Shown: positions 12,371 through 22,926 of the stretch, one piece after another
Layout: each line of letters opens with the position of its first letter
Numbering within the stretch: the stretch's first letter is position 1
Assembly: GCA_963920575.1 (NCBI GenBank)
Contig: OY986970.1
Coordinates: 18,982,170 to 19,046,169, forward strand
Reading direction: 5' to 3'
Source of the DNA: Narthecium ossifragum
Lineage: Eukaryota > Streptophyta > Magnoliopsida > Dioscoreales > Nartheciaceae
DNA: 64,000 nt
Notes under the pieces: model-generated
Seen by the model: the letters and a program-made list of their open reading frames with translations, nothing else
What the model was told of the DNA's origin: nothing
Databases searched by the model: none
Made by a program: the position numbers and the translations under genes

Positions 12371-12372
12371 AC

Positions 12373-12384
12373 TGGTATCAGAGC
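12373..12384 (+). promoter_or_regulatory. copia-C primer-binding site (initiator tRNA-Met)
   Basis: TGGTATCAGAGC begins two bases after the LTR end, the usual copia arrangement. Confidence 0.95.
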
Positions 12385-12464
12385 CAGGTTGGTTCCGTAC
12401 AGGGTATTCAACAGATTCGCAGGGTGAATTTGTGTTCGAACAGTCTGAGGTTTCAGTGGGATCT

Positions 12465-15400
12465 ATGAGTTCGGAAGAAGGCAAATCGAAAATTGAGAAA
12501 TTCGATGGTTCGGATTTCGTTTTCTGGAAGACACAGATGGAGGACTATCTGTATCTGAAAGATCTTTACCGACCTTTGTTGGGTAAAGAGAAGGAAAAGA
12601 AAACTTATGAGGAAGATGAAGACTGGGCTATCCTTGACAGGAAAGCAATGGGACAGATTCGACTGTCGCTTACAAAGACAGTCATCCACAATATAATGAA
12701 GCAAAAGACGATGGTGGATCTCATGGCAGCACTCGCACAGATGTACGAGCAACCGTCCGCTGCGAACAAGGTACATCTAATGAAGAAGTTTTTCAATCTC
12801 AGGATGTCAGAAGGATGTCCCTTCATGGAACATCTTAGTGAATTCAACATGATAATAGATTAGCTTACCTCAGTCGGTATCATGTTTGAGGACGAGGTTC
12901 AAGCCTTACTAATCCTATCTCAATTGCCAGATAGTTGGCAGGCAAGTGTGACTGCAATTAGTAATTCGGCTGGGAAGGGGAAGTTGAAACTGAGTGACGT
13001 CTCGAGTCTGATTATGTCTGAAGAGATCAGAAGAAAATCACAGGAAGCTTCGGGTTCAGGTGGTTCAACCCTTAGTCTCGAACAAAGAGGCAGAAGCCAA
13101 AAAAGGGGTGGGAAGAATCAGAACAAGAACAGATCGAAGTCTCGTAGGAGGAGCAAGTCCGTAGTGCGACCTATTAAAGGTGAATGTTGGAATTGTGGTC
13201 AGGTGGGCCATATGTATGCAGCATGTAAAGCACCAAAGAAGGATAAAAACGAGCAAGAGGCTCATGTTGTGCATGATGCACTTATCCTTGCTATGGACAC
13301 CAAAGCCGATTCATGGGTGATTGATTCGGGTGCCTCATTCCATGCGACTGCTAATAGAGAGATTATGCAGAACTATGTAGCAGGTGACTTTGGGAAAGTA
13401 TACTTGGGCGATGATGAACCCTGCAGTATTGTGAGAAGAGGTGATGTCCAAATTGAGACCCAAGGGTTCAAGTGGCGACTGACAGACGTCAGACACGTTC
13501 CGAGATTGAAGAAGAATCTTATTTCGGTTGGACAGCTTGGGGATGCAGGTTATGTTTCTTCATTCACATGAGATACATGGAGAGTCTCTAATGGTACCAT
13601 GGTTGTTGCCCGTGGTATGAAGAATGGTACTCTTTATTTGACCTCACAGGAGAGTGACACCCTCGCAGTTGCAGATGACAAGATGAGTTCAGATCTGTGG
13701 CATAGTAGGTTGGGACACATGAGTGAGAAGGGAATGAAGGTTCTACACTCACAGGGAAAGCTACTAGGCATTAAGTCAGTGGATATTGACATGTGTGAGG
13801 ATTGCATTTTCGGGAAACAGAAAAGAGTTAGCTTTCAGAAGTGTGGTAGACCTCCCAAGGCTCACAAGCTAGAGCTTGTCCATACAGATATTTGGGGTCC
13901 AGCTACTGCGCCTTCTCTTGGTGGTTCGACATACTTCGTTACCTTTATAGATGATCACTCTAGGAAGGTATAGGTATACTTCATGAAGCACAAGTCAGAG
14001 GTGTTTCAGACCTTCATGAAGTGGAAAGCTTTGGTTGAGAATGAAACAGATTTGAAAGTGAAGTGCTTGAGATCAGATAACGGTAGAGAGTATGAGCTGG
14101 GGGAGTTCAAGAAGGCCTGTGCTCTGAATGGGATTCATTTAGAGAGGACACCTCCAGGTACACCGCAGCATAATGGTATTGCAGAGAGAATGAACAGGAC
14201 CTTGACTGAGCGTGCTAGGAGCATGCGGATACATGCAGGTTTGCCAAAGTGTTTTTGGGCAGATGTAGTTCATACAGCAGCTTACTTAATCATCATGGGC
14301 CATCAGTTCCGTTGAACTTTAGGATACCAGAAGAGGTTTGGAGTGGTAAGGAGGTAAAGCTCTCACATTTAAGAGTTTTTGTTGCATGTCTTATGTCCAT
14401 ATCAGTGATCATGTCTGGTACAAGCTAGATGCTAAGTCACAGAAATGTACATTCATCGGGTACGGCATTGATGAGTTTGGTTATCGCCTTTGGGATGACA
14501 AGAACATGAAAATCATCAGGAGCAGAGATGTTGTGTTTGATGAAAGAGTACTCTACAAGGACAGGAATGACAAACAAAATAGTGGGAGCACCACTATTGA
14601 TGGAGATGCATCCAAGTACTTGGAGATAGAAGAGCCTTCAGATATTAGTGGGGTTGAGAATAGTTCTGACCAGGTAAAAGAGATAGTTTCAGAGGAGACA
14701 ACTTTATGGTCAGAGTCTAGTACTCCTACTATAGAGCCAAGAAGGTCATCCAGAATGCCCAAGCCTAATCCCAAATACCCTTCATTGCATTAGTTGGTTT
14801 TGACAGATTGTGGAGAACCAGAGAGCTATGATGAGGCTTTGCAGGTTAATGAGTCCATTAAGTGGGAGGATGCTATGCAGGAAGAGATAGATGCTCTCCA
14901 CTCAAATGGTACTTGGGAGTTGTCTAAACTCCCTGCAGGGAAGAAGGCCTTACATAATAAGTGGGTTTACAGGGTCAAGTAGGAAAGTGATGGCAGTAAG
15001 AGGTACAAGGCTAGATTGGTAATAAAGGGCTTCCAACAGAAAGAAAGGGTTGATTACACAGAGATATTTTCCCCAGTTGTGAAGATAACCACTATTAGAG
15101 TGGTATTGAGTTTAGTAGCTGCTGAAAATCTCTACCTTGAGCAGTTAGATGTTAAGACTGCTTTTCTTCATGGTGACTTGCATGAAGAAATCTACATGAA
15201 GCAGCCTATTGGCTTCATTGAGGAAGGCAAGGAAGAGATGGTGTGTAGACTCAAAAAGAGTCTATATGGTTTAAAACAGGCTCCCAGGCAATGGTACAGA
15301 AAATTTGATGGTTTTATGCAACGCAGTGGTTATAACAGATGCAATGCAGATCACTGCTGTTATTTCAGGAGATTTGAGTCTGGTTATTTAGTATTATTAC

Positions 15401-16740
15401 TCTATGTTGATGATATGCTTGTAGCTGGACCTTGTTTACAGGAGATAAACAAACTGAAACAATAGTTGGCAAATGAGTTTGCTATGAAGGATCTGGGTGC
15501 AGCTAAGCAGATACTTGGGATGAGGATCAGCAGAAACAGAGTTCAGGGTACTTTGAAGCTGAGCCAAGCTGAGTATATTGAACGAATACTTCAGAGGTTC
15601 AATATGCAGAAGGCCAAGGCTGTTGGCACACCCTTAGGAAGTCATTTCAAACTTTCTGAGGAGCAGTCTCCCAGGACAGATGCAGAAAAGGAGTACATGG
15701 CTAAGGTTCCCTATGCCTCAGCCATTGGTAGTCTAATGTATGCAATGGTTTGCACAAGACCAGATATAGCCCATGCAGTGGGAGTTGTGAGCAGGTTTGC
15801 AAGCAATCCAGGGAAACAGCATTGGGAGGCAACTAAGTTGTGAGGCCCGCTGGGTCTACCGTGGGACAAGATGCCTGTGCCTGGAGGGCGGGGCTGAGTC
15901 GGGTAGCCGGGTAAGCAATCCCACAACGCCTGGGTATGGTCCGAGGTTCGATATAAGTATATAGTAAGCCCTTAATAGATTTAACGCGTTTTAAAGCCGT
16001 GCTGGCAGTGATCAGCCAGAAAACTCCAAGGTTAAGCGTGCTTGCCTTGGAGCGGTCCCGGGATGGGTGACCTACTGGGAAGTTTTTCCAGATTTCTGTG
16101 GTGAGCCAAAAGCGGACAATATTGTGTCGGGGAGCGGCGCCACTGGGCAGATCCTGGTTGGACCGGGAGCCCGCGGGGCGGGGTCCAGTGGAGGGCCAGG
16201 GCGTTACAGTAAGTGGATATTAAGATATCTGAGGGGTACGACAGATTCATCATTGTGCTTTGGGAAGGAAGAATTGGTGCTGCAAAGATATGTGGATGCT
16301 GATTTCGCTGGTGATCATGATAGAAGGCGAAGTACCACAGGTTACATCTACACTTTGGGGTCGACAACAGTGAGTTGGATATCACGTCTGCAGAAGATAG
16401 TAACTTTGTCCACTACAGAAGCTGAGTATGTAGCCGTGACTGAGGCTAGTAAAGAGATGATTTGGTTGAAATGTTTTTTGGGAGAATTGGGTCTGAAGCA
16501 AAAGAACAGGGTTCTTTTCAGTGACAGCCAGAGTGCTATACACCTTGCCAAGAATCCAATGTTCCATGCCAGAACAAAACACATTGACTTACGTTACCAT
16601 TTCATTCGTTCGCTTCTAGAGGATGGGGAGTTATTATTAGAGAAGATTTTGAAAAGGACAATCCAGCAGATATGTTGACAAAGGCAGTCACCATTGAGAA
16701 ACTGAAGTTTTGTGCAGCTTCAGTTGGCCTTCATACTTGA
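12465..16740 (+). pseudogene. copia-C gag-pol polyprotein, stops plus frameshifts
   Basis: Order: gag (UBN2-type, from ATG 12465, MSSEEGKSKIEKFDG), CCHC knuckle CWNCGQVGHMYAAC (about 13185), protease IDSGASFHAT (about 13320), GAG-pre-integrase HSRLGHMSEKGM (about 13700), integrase (HTDIWGP about 13880, RSDNGREY about 14070, PQHNGIAERMNRT about 14165), RT (KTAFLHGDL about 15155, YVDDM about 15405) and RNase H (DADFAGD about 16295, STTEAEYVA about 16405). In-frame stops lie at 12861, 13569, 13971, 14791, 14980 and 15463. The frame slips once near 14290-14320 and again near 16640. The RT/RNase H junction is split by the Cassandra LTR, whose net 376-nt addition exactly explains the frame change there. 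Confidence 0.93.
15839..16208 (+). mobile_element. Cassandra-type solo LTR with 5S rRNA-like core
   Basis: A 370-bp insertion starts TGTGAGGCCC and ends GGGCGTTACA. It carries a segment that reads like the 5S rRNA internal control region: GTTAAGCGTGCTTG, then GGATGGGTGACCTACTGGGA (about 16030-16083), followed by CGGACAATATTGTGTCGG. 5S sequence inside a short LTR is the hallmark of Cassandra TRIM elements. Flanks are CTAAGT and GTAAGT, a 5-6 bp duplication with one change. The insertion splits the copia-C sequence EATK/WILRYLRGT. No second LTR or interior follows, so this is a solo LTR. The strand given is that of the 5S-sense sequence. Confidence 0.88.
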
Positions 16741-16848
16741 GGAGATGAGAAGGCCACCGCCACACCATGAGGGGTAAGATCACTACGGTCACTTTGTTTT
16801 AAGGATATGGAGTTTCTGCGCTGCTTCGATTATCTCCAAGTGGGAGAT

Positions 16849-17636
16849 TGTTGGAAATGTAGACAACCTTCGGCAGATGGCCTCCTCCTGAGATCGACGT
16901 CGACGAGCATGGTGTACTTTTGACGTCGATGCATCGACGGGTTGAGCTTGAGGCATCGAAGGCGTCGACGAGCATAGTCGAGGGCTCGAGGTGTAAAGAC
17001 TTCGAGCAGCGGCGCATGAAGAACACGCAGGCGACGTGCATGAAGGTGTCGACGCACGAGTCGAGGCTGTGGCATCGAGCTTCAGAGACATCGAGGAGTC
17101 GACGATCTTACTTGGAGGCGTCGACGCGCTTAGTTGGGGAGCGTTGACGAGCTTTGATGAGAAGCGTCGACCAGGTTTTTGGTTGAGCATTGATTGTATT
17201 AAGCATTAATTGCCTTTGCAAGGCATTAATTTCCTTGGAGTCCTCAAAGCTATCAAAGCTGCCAACGGCTGTGATGCTAACCATTGGATTGGCGCAACCG
17301 ATTTCTTTTGGGTTTCTACAGGGGCATTTCCGTCCTTACCGGTTAACCCTATATATACATCATTATGTAATTTTAGGGTTAGTATGAGACGGTGTGAAAA
17401 ACCGGGAGAGAGGCAGTCGTGAGATAAAGAGAGAGCTCTTTGTAATCTTCATTAATCAATAAAAGTAATCTGGTGTGGTGGAGAGAGGACATAGGCAAGT
17501 TGCCGAACCTCTATAAATCTGTGAGCCTTTATTCTGTTGTTTTTCTCTCTTCTTGTGACCTTTCTTTTTGCATGTGTTGTTTCTGTGATTCATAAATCCC
17601 AAGATCCGAGGGGGTAAGGATTATTTAATTCTAATA
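16849..17636 (+). repeat. copia-C 3' LTR
   Basis: Starts TGTTGGAAATG after the polypurine tract and ends TTCTAATA, where the expected terminal CA has become TA. It is 788 bp long and repeats 11569-12370. Confidence 0.93.
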
Positions 17637-17993
17637 GTTGGCTCCTTCCTTCATCCTCAGGGTATAAAGTTGTTGTTTGAGAAACAACTTGTTGGTGAGC
17701 GATTTGGTCATGAAGAGGCTCTCAAGTTTTAACCACAACTTCATGACTTCCTTTTTATTGATCACGTTGTACATGATCTCATCAGACAAACAGAGTCTGA
17801 TGGTGCTTCTAGCCTTCATGCAGATATCTTCCCAATCTCCATTTGACATAGTTTCAGGCTTCTTTCCTTCCAGGGCTTTGTACATACCCTGTTGCACAAG
17901 GATGTCTTTGACCCTTTCTTGCCATAGACCAAAGTTGGTCTTCCCGTCGAACTTCTCAACTTCGAGTCGAGACATTGACGACTTCCCCGCCAT
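17637..17993 (-). pseudogene. copia-B gag N-terminus
   Basis: From ATG 17993 leftwards the frame reads MAGKSSMSRLEVEKFDG, NFGLWQERVKDIL, then LFLKQQLYTLRMKEGAN, a typical N-terminal copia gag. It is open until the copia-C insertion at 17637 and continues in the shred at 11568. The start lies just inside the PBS of the adjoining LTR, as expected for copia-B's 5' end on the minus strand. Confidence 0.92.
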
Positions 17994-18019
17994 CACGATC
18001 GATTGAACCAACGAACCTC

Positions 18020-18031
18020 GCTCTGATACCA
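18020..18031 (-). promoter_or_regulatory. copia-B primer-binding site
   Basis: The plus strand reads GCTCTGATACCA, i.e. TGGTATCAGAGC on the minus strand, complementary to initiator tRNA-Met. It lies two bases from the LTR edge at 18034 and fixes the element's orientation. Confidence 0.93.
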
Positions 18032-18033
18032 CA

Positions 18034-18587
18034 TGTTGGGGTTTTGGTGGTGAATTGGATCACCCAAACTCCCTCTTCAATGGCCAAACAAGAACAGAAA
18101 CTCAAGAATCCAAACCAAACCAGAACACAGGATTTACGCGGGAAACCTCACAGCAAATGATTGAGAGGAAAAACCACGAGGCAGAGGAGAAGGGTTTCAC
18201 TATGAATCAAAAGGTTACAAAGGGTTTTTCTAGAGGAGACAGGTTCTTCTCTAGGACTTCTTCTCTTTCTCGCAAAAGAAGCTCTCTGTTTCTCTCACAG
18301 AGAAAAACTCACACTAACACCTTAACCCTAACCAGTCACCCACCCTTATATATAGTAGTTTAACTTATACAAGGAGTTCTACAGCCATTGGATCAACCAT
18401 CTTCATAGCCAGCCGTCCGATCATAAAAGAGAGGTTCCGGATGCACACTAACAGCCAAGAAGCATTCATTCACAACAATCCTCAACGAGAGAATTGGGTC
18501 TCTCGACGCTCGACGCTCGTGCCGCATCTGGTTACTTCGATCAACCAGCTTAGTTTGTTGAGGTCTCATGAGGAGAGAACCCCAACA
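18034..18587 (-). repeat. copia-B 5' LTR (554 bp)
   Basis: Ends are TGTTGGGGTT at 18034 and AACCCCAACA at 18587, a perfect 10-bp terminal inverted repeat. TATATATA (about 18348) suits a promoter. The LTR abuts the PBS and gag of copia-B to the left, and a copia RT fragment (copia-A) to the right. The partner LTR is outside the window, so the duplication (presumably TCTTT, 18588-18592) cannot be checked. Confidence 0.92.
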
Positions 18588-18648
18588 TCTTTGTCCCTTG
18601 AAGATATCTCAACACCCTTTTTGTTGCTATATAATGAAGCTTGCTAGG
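18588..18648 (-). pseudogene. copia-A RT fragment, downstream part
   Basis: The minus strand encodes KLHYIATKRVLRYLQGTK, the end of a copia reverse transcriptase. It is cut by the copia-B LTR on one side and by a solo LTR (duplication CTAGG, 18644-18648) on the other. The preceding RT piece resumes at 20632, ending ISRFMDKPS. Confidence 0.85.
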
Positions 18649-18751
18649 TGACGCAGGATAAACGTGAGATCTCTCATCGGGAGAGACAACCAGGTTTCTC
18701 AAAGAGGAGAAAACAACCCGAATTTTACTAATCAAAAGTTCTCCATAACAA

Positions 18752-20149
18752 GGAAGGGTGTGCTACCTTCCCAAAGGGATCCGGGGTTGCATTCCTTGCA
18801 TTGGAGATATCTCTGTAGGGCAGCGGACAGCTTGAGGAGGGGTTTGGTTTGGTCTCCAGGGGTGCAGAGTAGGCTTGACGTCCTCCACGATGCTTGGCTT
18901 TTAGAGGAGGCTTTGAGCAGGTGCCCAATTGCCATCAATGTGAACGCCATCCAAGATAATATGGTGGTTGGGGACTTGTTAAATGATGCTGGTTGGAACA
19001 GAGTTCTCTTAAATGAAATTTATGATCATAGCATGGTTGAGCTCATCTCTGCTATCCACCTGCGACGACATGATGTTTGGCGATGGGCTTTTAACACCTC
19101 CGGGAAGATAACGACTGCCTCTACATATTTATTGCTGATGCAGGATGCTGTTGTGTTTGGTGTGGGCAAGGAGGACCGGTGGGAAGGAGTATGGCGTGTT
19201 CCGGCCGGACCTCGAGTGCTACACTTTCTTTGGAGGGCTCTCCATGGGAGACTTCCAGTCCGGAGCTTTCTTTGGAAGTTTTGCGCCGCATATGACAAGG
19301 ATTGTCCTAGGTGTGATGGTATGTGTGAGACCATTGAACATGCTACATTGGGATGCACTTTTGCTGCCAAGGTATTAGATCTGGTGCTCGTAGAAGAAGG
19401 TTTGGATTGGGCTGCGGCTATGACTATTGATGAACTGATGGATGGGTTGCTTGGTACCTCTTCTTGCAAATTCCCCAGAGAACTTAAGTGTTTTATTGCC
19501 TACACTATGTGGCTCATCTGGAAGGACAGAAACCTTATTGTCCATGGTGGGAGTGGTGAAAGTGCCGCTGCTATTGCCTGTAGGGTACGTCGACAGGCCA
19601 AAGAATTCCTCACCCAACGTGACCAACGAAAACTTGAGGCGCAAGGGGTGGCTCAAACGGAGGAGCAAATGTGGGTTGTGCAAACGGACGCGGCTATTGA
19701 CGCAGGCTCGAGAACAGCTATTGGCATCGTCGGTATGATGGGCCGTGGGAATCTAGTTTGGGCATCAGGGAAGACAACTCAGGTTGGGACAGTGTTACAA
19801 GGAGAACTGGAGAGCATTGCTATGGCACTCAAGGAGGCAAGGACGCGCGGGATCAAGCATCTTTTGGTGGAGTCAGATTCAATGGAGGCTGTGCAAATCA
19901 TCAACGGATTCAGATCATGGTCGTCGGATGTACTGCAACTTGCTAGAGAAATATGGTCTTACGCCTTGGATTTTTCTTCGATCTTGTTTTCTCACGTGCC
20001 AAGATCATGTAACGTACGTGCGGATAGTATTGCCCGCTTCTGTAAGAGTGCTGGGACAGGCTTCTCCTTGCTCAGTGGTGATGGCGTGGAGGTTTTGGAT
20101 TTACTCATGTAATCTGTAACTAGCCTAATGGCTGAACTCATCAAAAAAA
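18752..20149 (+). mobile_element. 5'-truncated L1-type LINE
   Basis: The insertion is flanked by an 18-bp target duplication, AAAAGTTCTCCATAACAA at 18734-18751 and the same with one change at 20150-20167. It ends in an A-run. Long duplications, a poly(A) tail and 5' truncation are signatures of target-primed reverse transcription. Only the 3' end of ORF2 is present. Confidence 0.95.
18764..20112 (+). pseudogene. LINE ORF2 C-terminal part: zinc-binding RT domain plus RNase H-like domain
   Basis: An open frame of about 450 codons to the TAA at 20110. The first half has the zinc-binding domain found after plant LINE reverse transcriptases: WRWAFNTSGKITTASTYLL (about 19080-19140), then WRVPAGPRVLHFLWRALHGR and CPRCDGMCETIEHATLGC (about 19305-19360). 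The second half resembles RNase H-like RVT_3 (WVVQTDAAIDAGSRTAIG near 19670, ELESIAMALKEARTRG near 19805, VESDSMEAVQIINGF near 19870, HVPRSCNVRADSIARF near 19995). The catalytic RT is absent, so it cannot move on its own. The frame is unbroken, suggesting a fairly recent insertion. Confidence 0.92.
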
Positions 20150-20631
20150 AAAAGTTCTCCTTAACAAACTCTAAAACCTCCTTTTATATGTTAAGGAGAG
20201 ACCAACTCACACATGGACTCAAACATGACTTAACTCAACCCTAATAATTAAACCCGGAATTAAGGAGAAGAAACCCGACTAGAAATAGGAAACCTGCTAA
20301 AAATAGAAAGGCCGATAACCTGCCTAAAAAGGAAAGTTTTTACACAAAAATGGATTTTTAGGACATAAGGAAAAGGAATCTAACGATTTGAAGGCCCAGA
20401 TCATGGGGAGATATTCGATCTCCGATGAATCTGGTCGGGCTTGTCGAGCCGGTCGAACGGCTGGTCACACGCCCCGATCGGACATCGGGGTCGAAAGTTA
20501 TGCCCATCCGACGGTCACAGTCGTAAGGAGATCTGAGTCGGACAGATGGAGTCCGAACGCGACCGGATCGCCTAGGAAACCTCTCCGGGTCGGCCTCAGC
20601 CAGGTCTGGATCTGGACTTGGTCCTGCATCA

Positions 20632-21912
20632 CTAGGTTTATCCATAAATCTGGAAATTAAACTAACATAATCCATGATGTCTGGTCTTGTATTTGTGAGA
20701 TAAATCAGTGAACCAACAAGACTTCTAAAGGATTTTGAATCCACATTATCTACGCCATCATCTTGCTGCAATTTATCATTCAAAGCCATTGGAGTAGAAA
20801 CAGATTGCAATTATCCATCTGAAACTTTTTCATAATGTCTTGAATGTATTTTTCTTGAAAACAATTTGCAAGTTGAGATGGTTCACTTGTGTATCTTTGG
20901 AATCCAATTTGAGAAAAATATCCATCAATTTGGTTATTCCAAGCCCTTGGTGCTTGTTTTAAACCATAAAAGAGCCTTTCGAAGTGGATATACTTTATCT
21001 TCTTTGCCTTCTATCACATAGCCTTGTGGTTGCTGTACATACACTTCTTCTTCAAGTTCTCCATTTAAAAATGCTGATTTTACATCAAATTGATAGACAT
21101 TTAATTCCAGCTCCGCTATTAATGCAAGAACAGTTCGAACAGTTTCCATTGGAACAACCGGCGCAAAAGTCTAGTTGAAATCTACCCTTCGCCAGTAGCC
21201 TTAGCTTTGTGCTTTTGAATAGAACCATCCTCATTGTACTTTGTTTTATATACCCATTTCAATCCAATCACATCTTTGGCATTTGGTAAGTCCATAAGCT
21301 CCCTGGTTTTGTTCTTCTTAATAGGAGCAATTTCTACATTCATTGCATCCTTCCACACTTTTTCTTTGACTGCATCTTCAAAGCTATGTGGCTCCCAAGC
21401 TAACAAGGCCACATCAGTAGATTCATAAATGTCCCTTAAGGAGCGTAGCTTTCTTGGTACTTCTGGACTTAAAAGAATTTAAAGATGCTGGACTACTTGT
21501 GCTTGAAAAATTTGGAGATCTTACAGCTGGACTGTTAATGAGACTTGGAGAATTTTGAAGCTGCTCATCTTGACTTGTTACAGGCTCCAAAATTCATCTC
21601 TCATTGGTGTTTGAGCATCTATCATTGGTGTTTGAGAGCTTTCTTCAACCCAACTCCAAGCTGCCATTTCATTAAATATGACATCTTTTGAGATTACAAG
21701 CTTGTTGTCTTTTGGATTGAAGAGATAATAGCCTATTGACTCATCAGTGTAGTCAATGAAGATGTGCTTTTCACCTTTCCTATCAAATTTGTGTCTGTTT
21801 TGAGAAGTATTTAGAACATATGCTATGCAGCCAAAAACTTTTAGATGATCAGCTAATGTCTTTTGTGCCAAGCTTCAAATGGAGTCTCATTGAGCACAAC
21901 TTTTGTAGGAGG
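20632..21912 (-). pseudogene. copia-A pol remnant: integrase C-terminus to RT
   Basis: Read right to left: VVLNETPFEAWHK (about 21870-21905), then HLKVFGCIAYVL and LVISKDVIFNE (integrase C-terminus, 21660-21860), a Ser-rich linker, and RT pieces WVYKTKYNEDGS (about 21220-21250), FDVKSAFLNGELEEEVYV (about 21030-21090) and GSLIYLTNTRPDI (about 20690-20730). Several frameshifts separate the pieces, and the YVDD region is degraded or missing. This is the oldest layer of the left nest. Copia-B and the solo LTR sit in it, and its right end is replaced by a LINE tail. Confidence 0.85.
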
Positions 21913-22111
21913 TTATGGAATTTAAGTTAGTTATTTTCTTACATATTCCATGAACTTGTAATGCTATGGCTAATGGGATCGCAAAATGGTATCGTCGACT
22001 TCGAACCCCTTTTAGATGGGTCCTGGAGGACGGCAGAAGTGTTTTGGATGAATTGATGTAATAGTTTGTATTAGCTTCCGCTCACTTAATCAAAAAAACA
22101 AAAAAAAACTA
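21913..22111 (+). mobile_element. second LINE 3' end, severely 5'-truncated
   Basis: The plus strand encodes TCNAMANGIAKW and then LEDGRSVLDELM before tandem stops. This parallels RSCNVRADSIARF...VEVLDLLM at the end of the LINE at 18752-20149. A short 3' UTR and an interrupted A-run (22095-22110) follow. Only about 200 bp remain. I found no clear duplication, and copia-A is not recognisable beyond it, so a later deletion probably removed the right flank. Confidence 0.75.
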
Positions 22112-22926
22112 GTATCTAAATCACTTAATAAGGCATTAAATTCCTAGATGGTCATAGCTATTGACTCTTAGGAATTACAAACTTTGACCATGCCTCTTCA
22201 AATTACAAGCATCTAGAAAAATCTGGAATTACAAATTACTTCTTAACGCTTTTGTGCTAGATATATAGGGATGTTAAGTGCATGCAGTAATGCATATAAA
22301 ATCAAAGCTACTCACTTAATCACCTTCCTTGCTGCCTGCCTGAGATATGGTTTGAGCTGCATGCCGCCTTGTAAATGGCCGGACGGCACCGGCTATGCAT
22401 GGTTTATCCAAGAGCCATTGTAGATCCCTAAAAAGAAGAGTTCCAAACCCTCAGACTAGCTGCTTCCAAACTGATGATTAAAGGTTCTAAAGATCAGGAT
22501 AAGCATATGCATCACTTCAAAGATGGGTGGCATATGCAGTTAGGAGAGTTGGGAAAAAACACATAAAGCAAGGAAGTCGGCAAATGAGTCTTGAGTACAA
22601 TGTTTAATTATAGAGTACAGTTATGATCATCAACTCTAGTGGGTTCCGGGCTTTTGACAGTTGAATGACAAATGTTCTGTACTTTTTGTTCATAATTATC
22701 CTTCCCTAGGTTTCACTTTTTACTTTGTTTCTTAGGCTTATGAAGATATGTTTTCTTACGAAAGGGGTGGAGGTCGGTCGCACGCATGCATGTTTTCCGT
22801 CTCTGCATGATCTATGTAGATATATATCTTTATGTAGCTTTCTGGACTGCCATTTGTCAACCGGACTAGAAACAGATCTGATCGAGGTTGGCTGACTGAT
22901 TGTTACCGAGGAAAATAGCTCGATTG
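22112..22926. other. AT-rich spacer without recognisable features
   Basis: I see no ORF of interest, no LTR termini and no structural RNA. It separates the left nest from the truncated left LTR of gypsy-E and may be old, unrecognisable transposon sequence. Confidence 0.5.

Larger units (their letters stand above)
11569..17636 (+). mobile_element. copia-C, complete but decayed Ty1/copia element
   Basis: LTRs of 802 bp (11569-12370) and 788 bp (16849-17636) flank a PBS, a gag-pol region and a polypurine tract (AAGTGGGAGAT, about 16838-16848). The 5-bp duplication GTTGG is exact at 11564-11568 and 17637-17641. The right LTR ends TA instead of CA through one transition. The pol gene contains a Cassandra solo LTR. 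Gag and integrase motifs suggest the Tork group (inference). Confidence 0.95.
18649..20631. mobile_element. solo LTR of about 567 bp, itself split by a LINE
   Basis: The flanks are an exact CTAGG duplication (18644-18648 and 20632-20636). The termini TGACGCAGGAT and GTCCTGCATCA form an imperfect inverted repeat with TG...CA ends. Without the LINE and one copy of its duplication, 567 bp remain, with no PBS or coding sequence, as expected of a solo LTR from unequal recombination. Removal restores copia-A's RT reading. Orientation and family are not determined. Confidence 0.85.

Noticed and set aside
16030..16083. A functional 5S rRNA gene
   Set aside because: Only the internal control-like part is present, inside an LTR with Cassandra hallmarks; the rest of 5S and a terminator are missing.
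18664..20112. Long ORF with RNase H-like domain as a host gene
   Set aside because: The zinc-binding RT domain, poly(A) tail and 18-bp duplication identify it as a truncated LINE; the first ~30 codons belong to the solo LTR and the target duplication.
20358..20810. Minus-strand ORF of 150 codons
   Set aside because: A chimera of the copia-A RT end and the solo LTR; the C-terminal part is LTR sequence.
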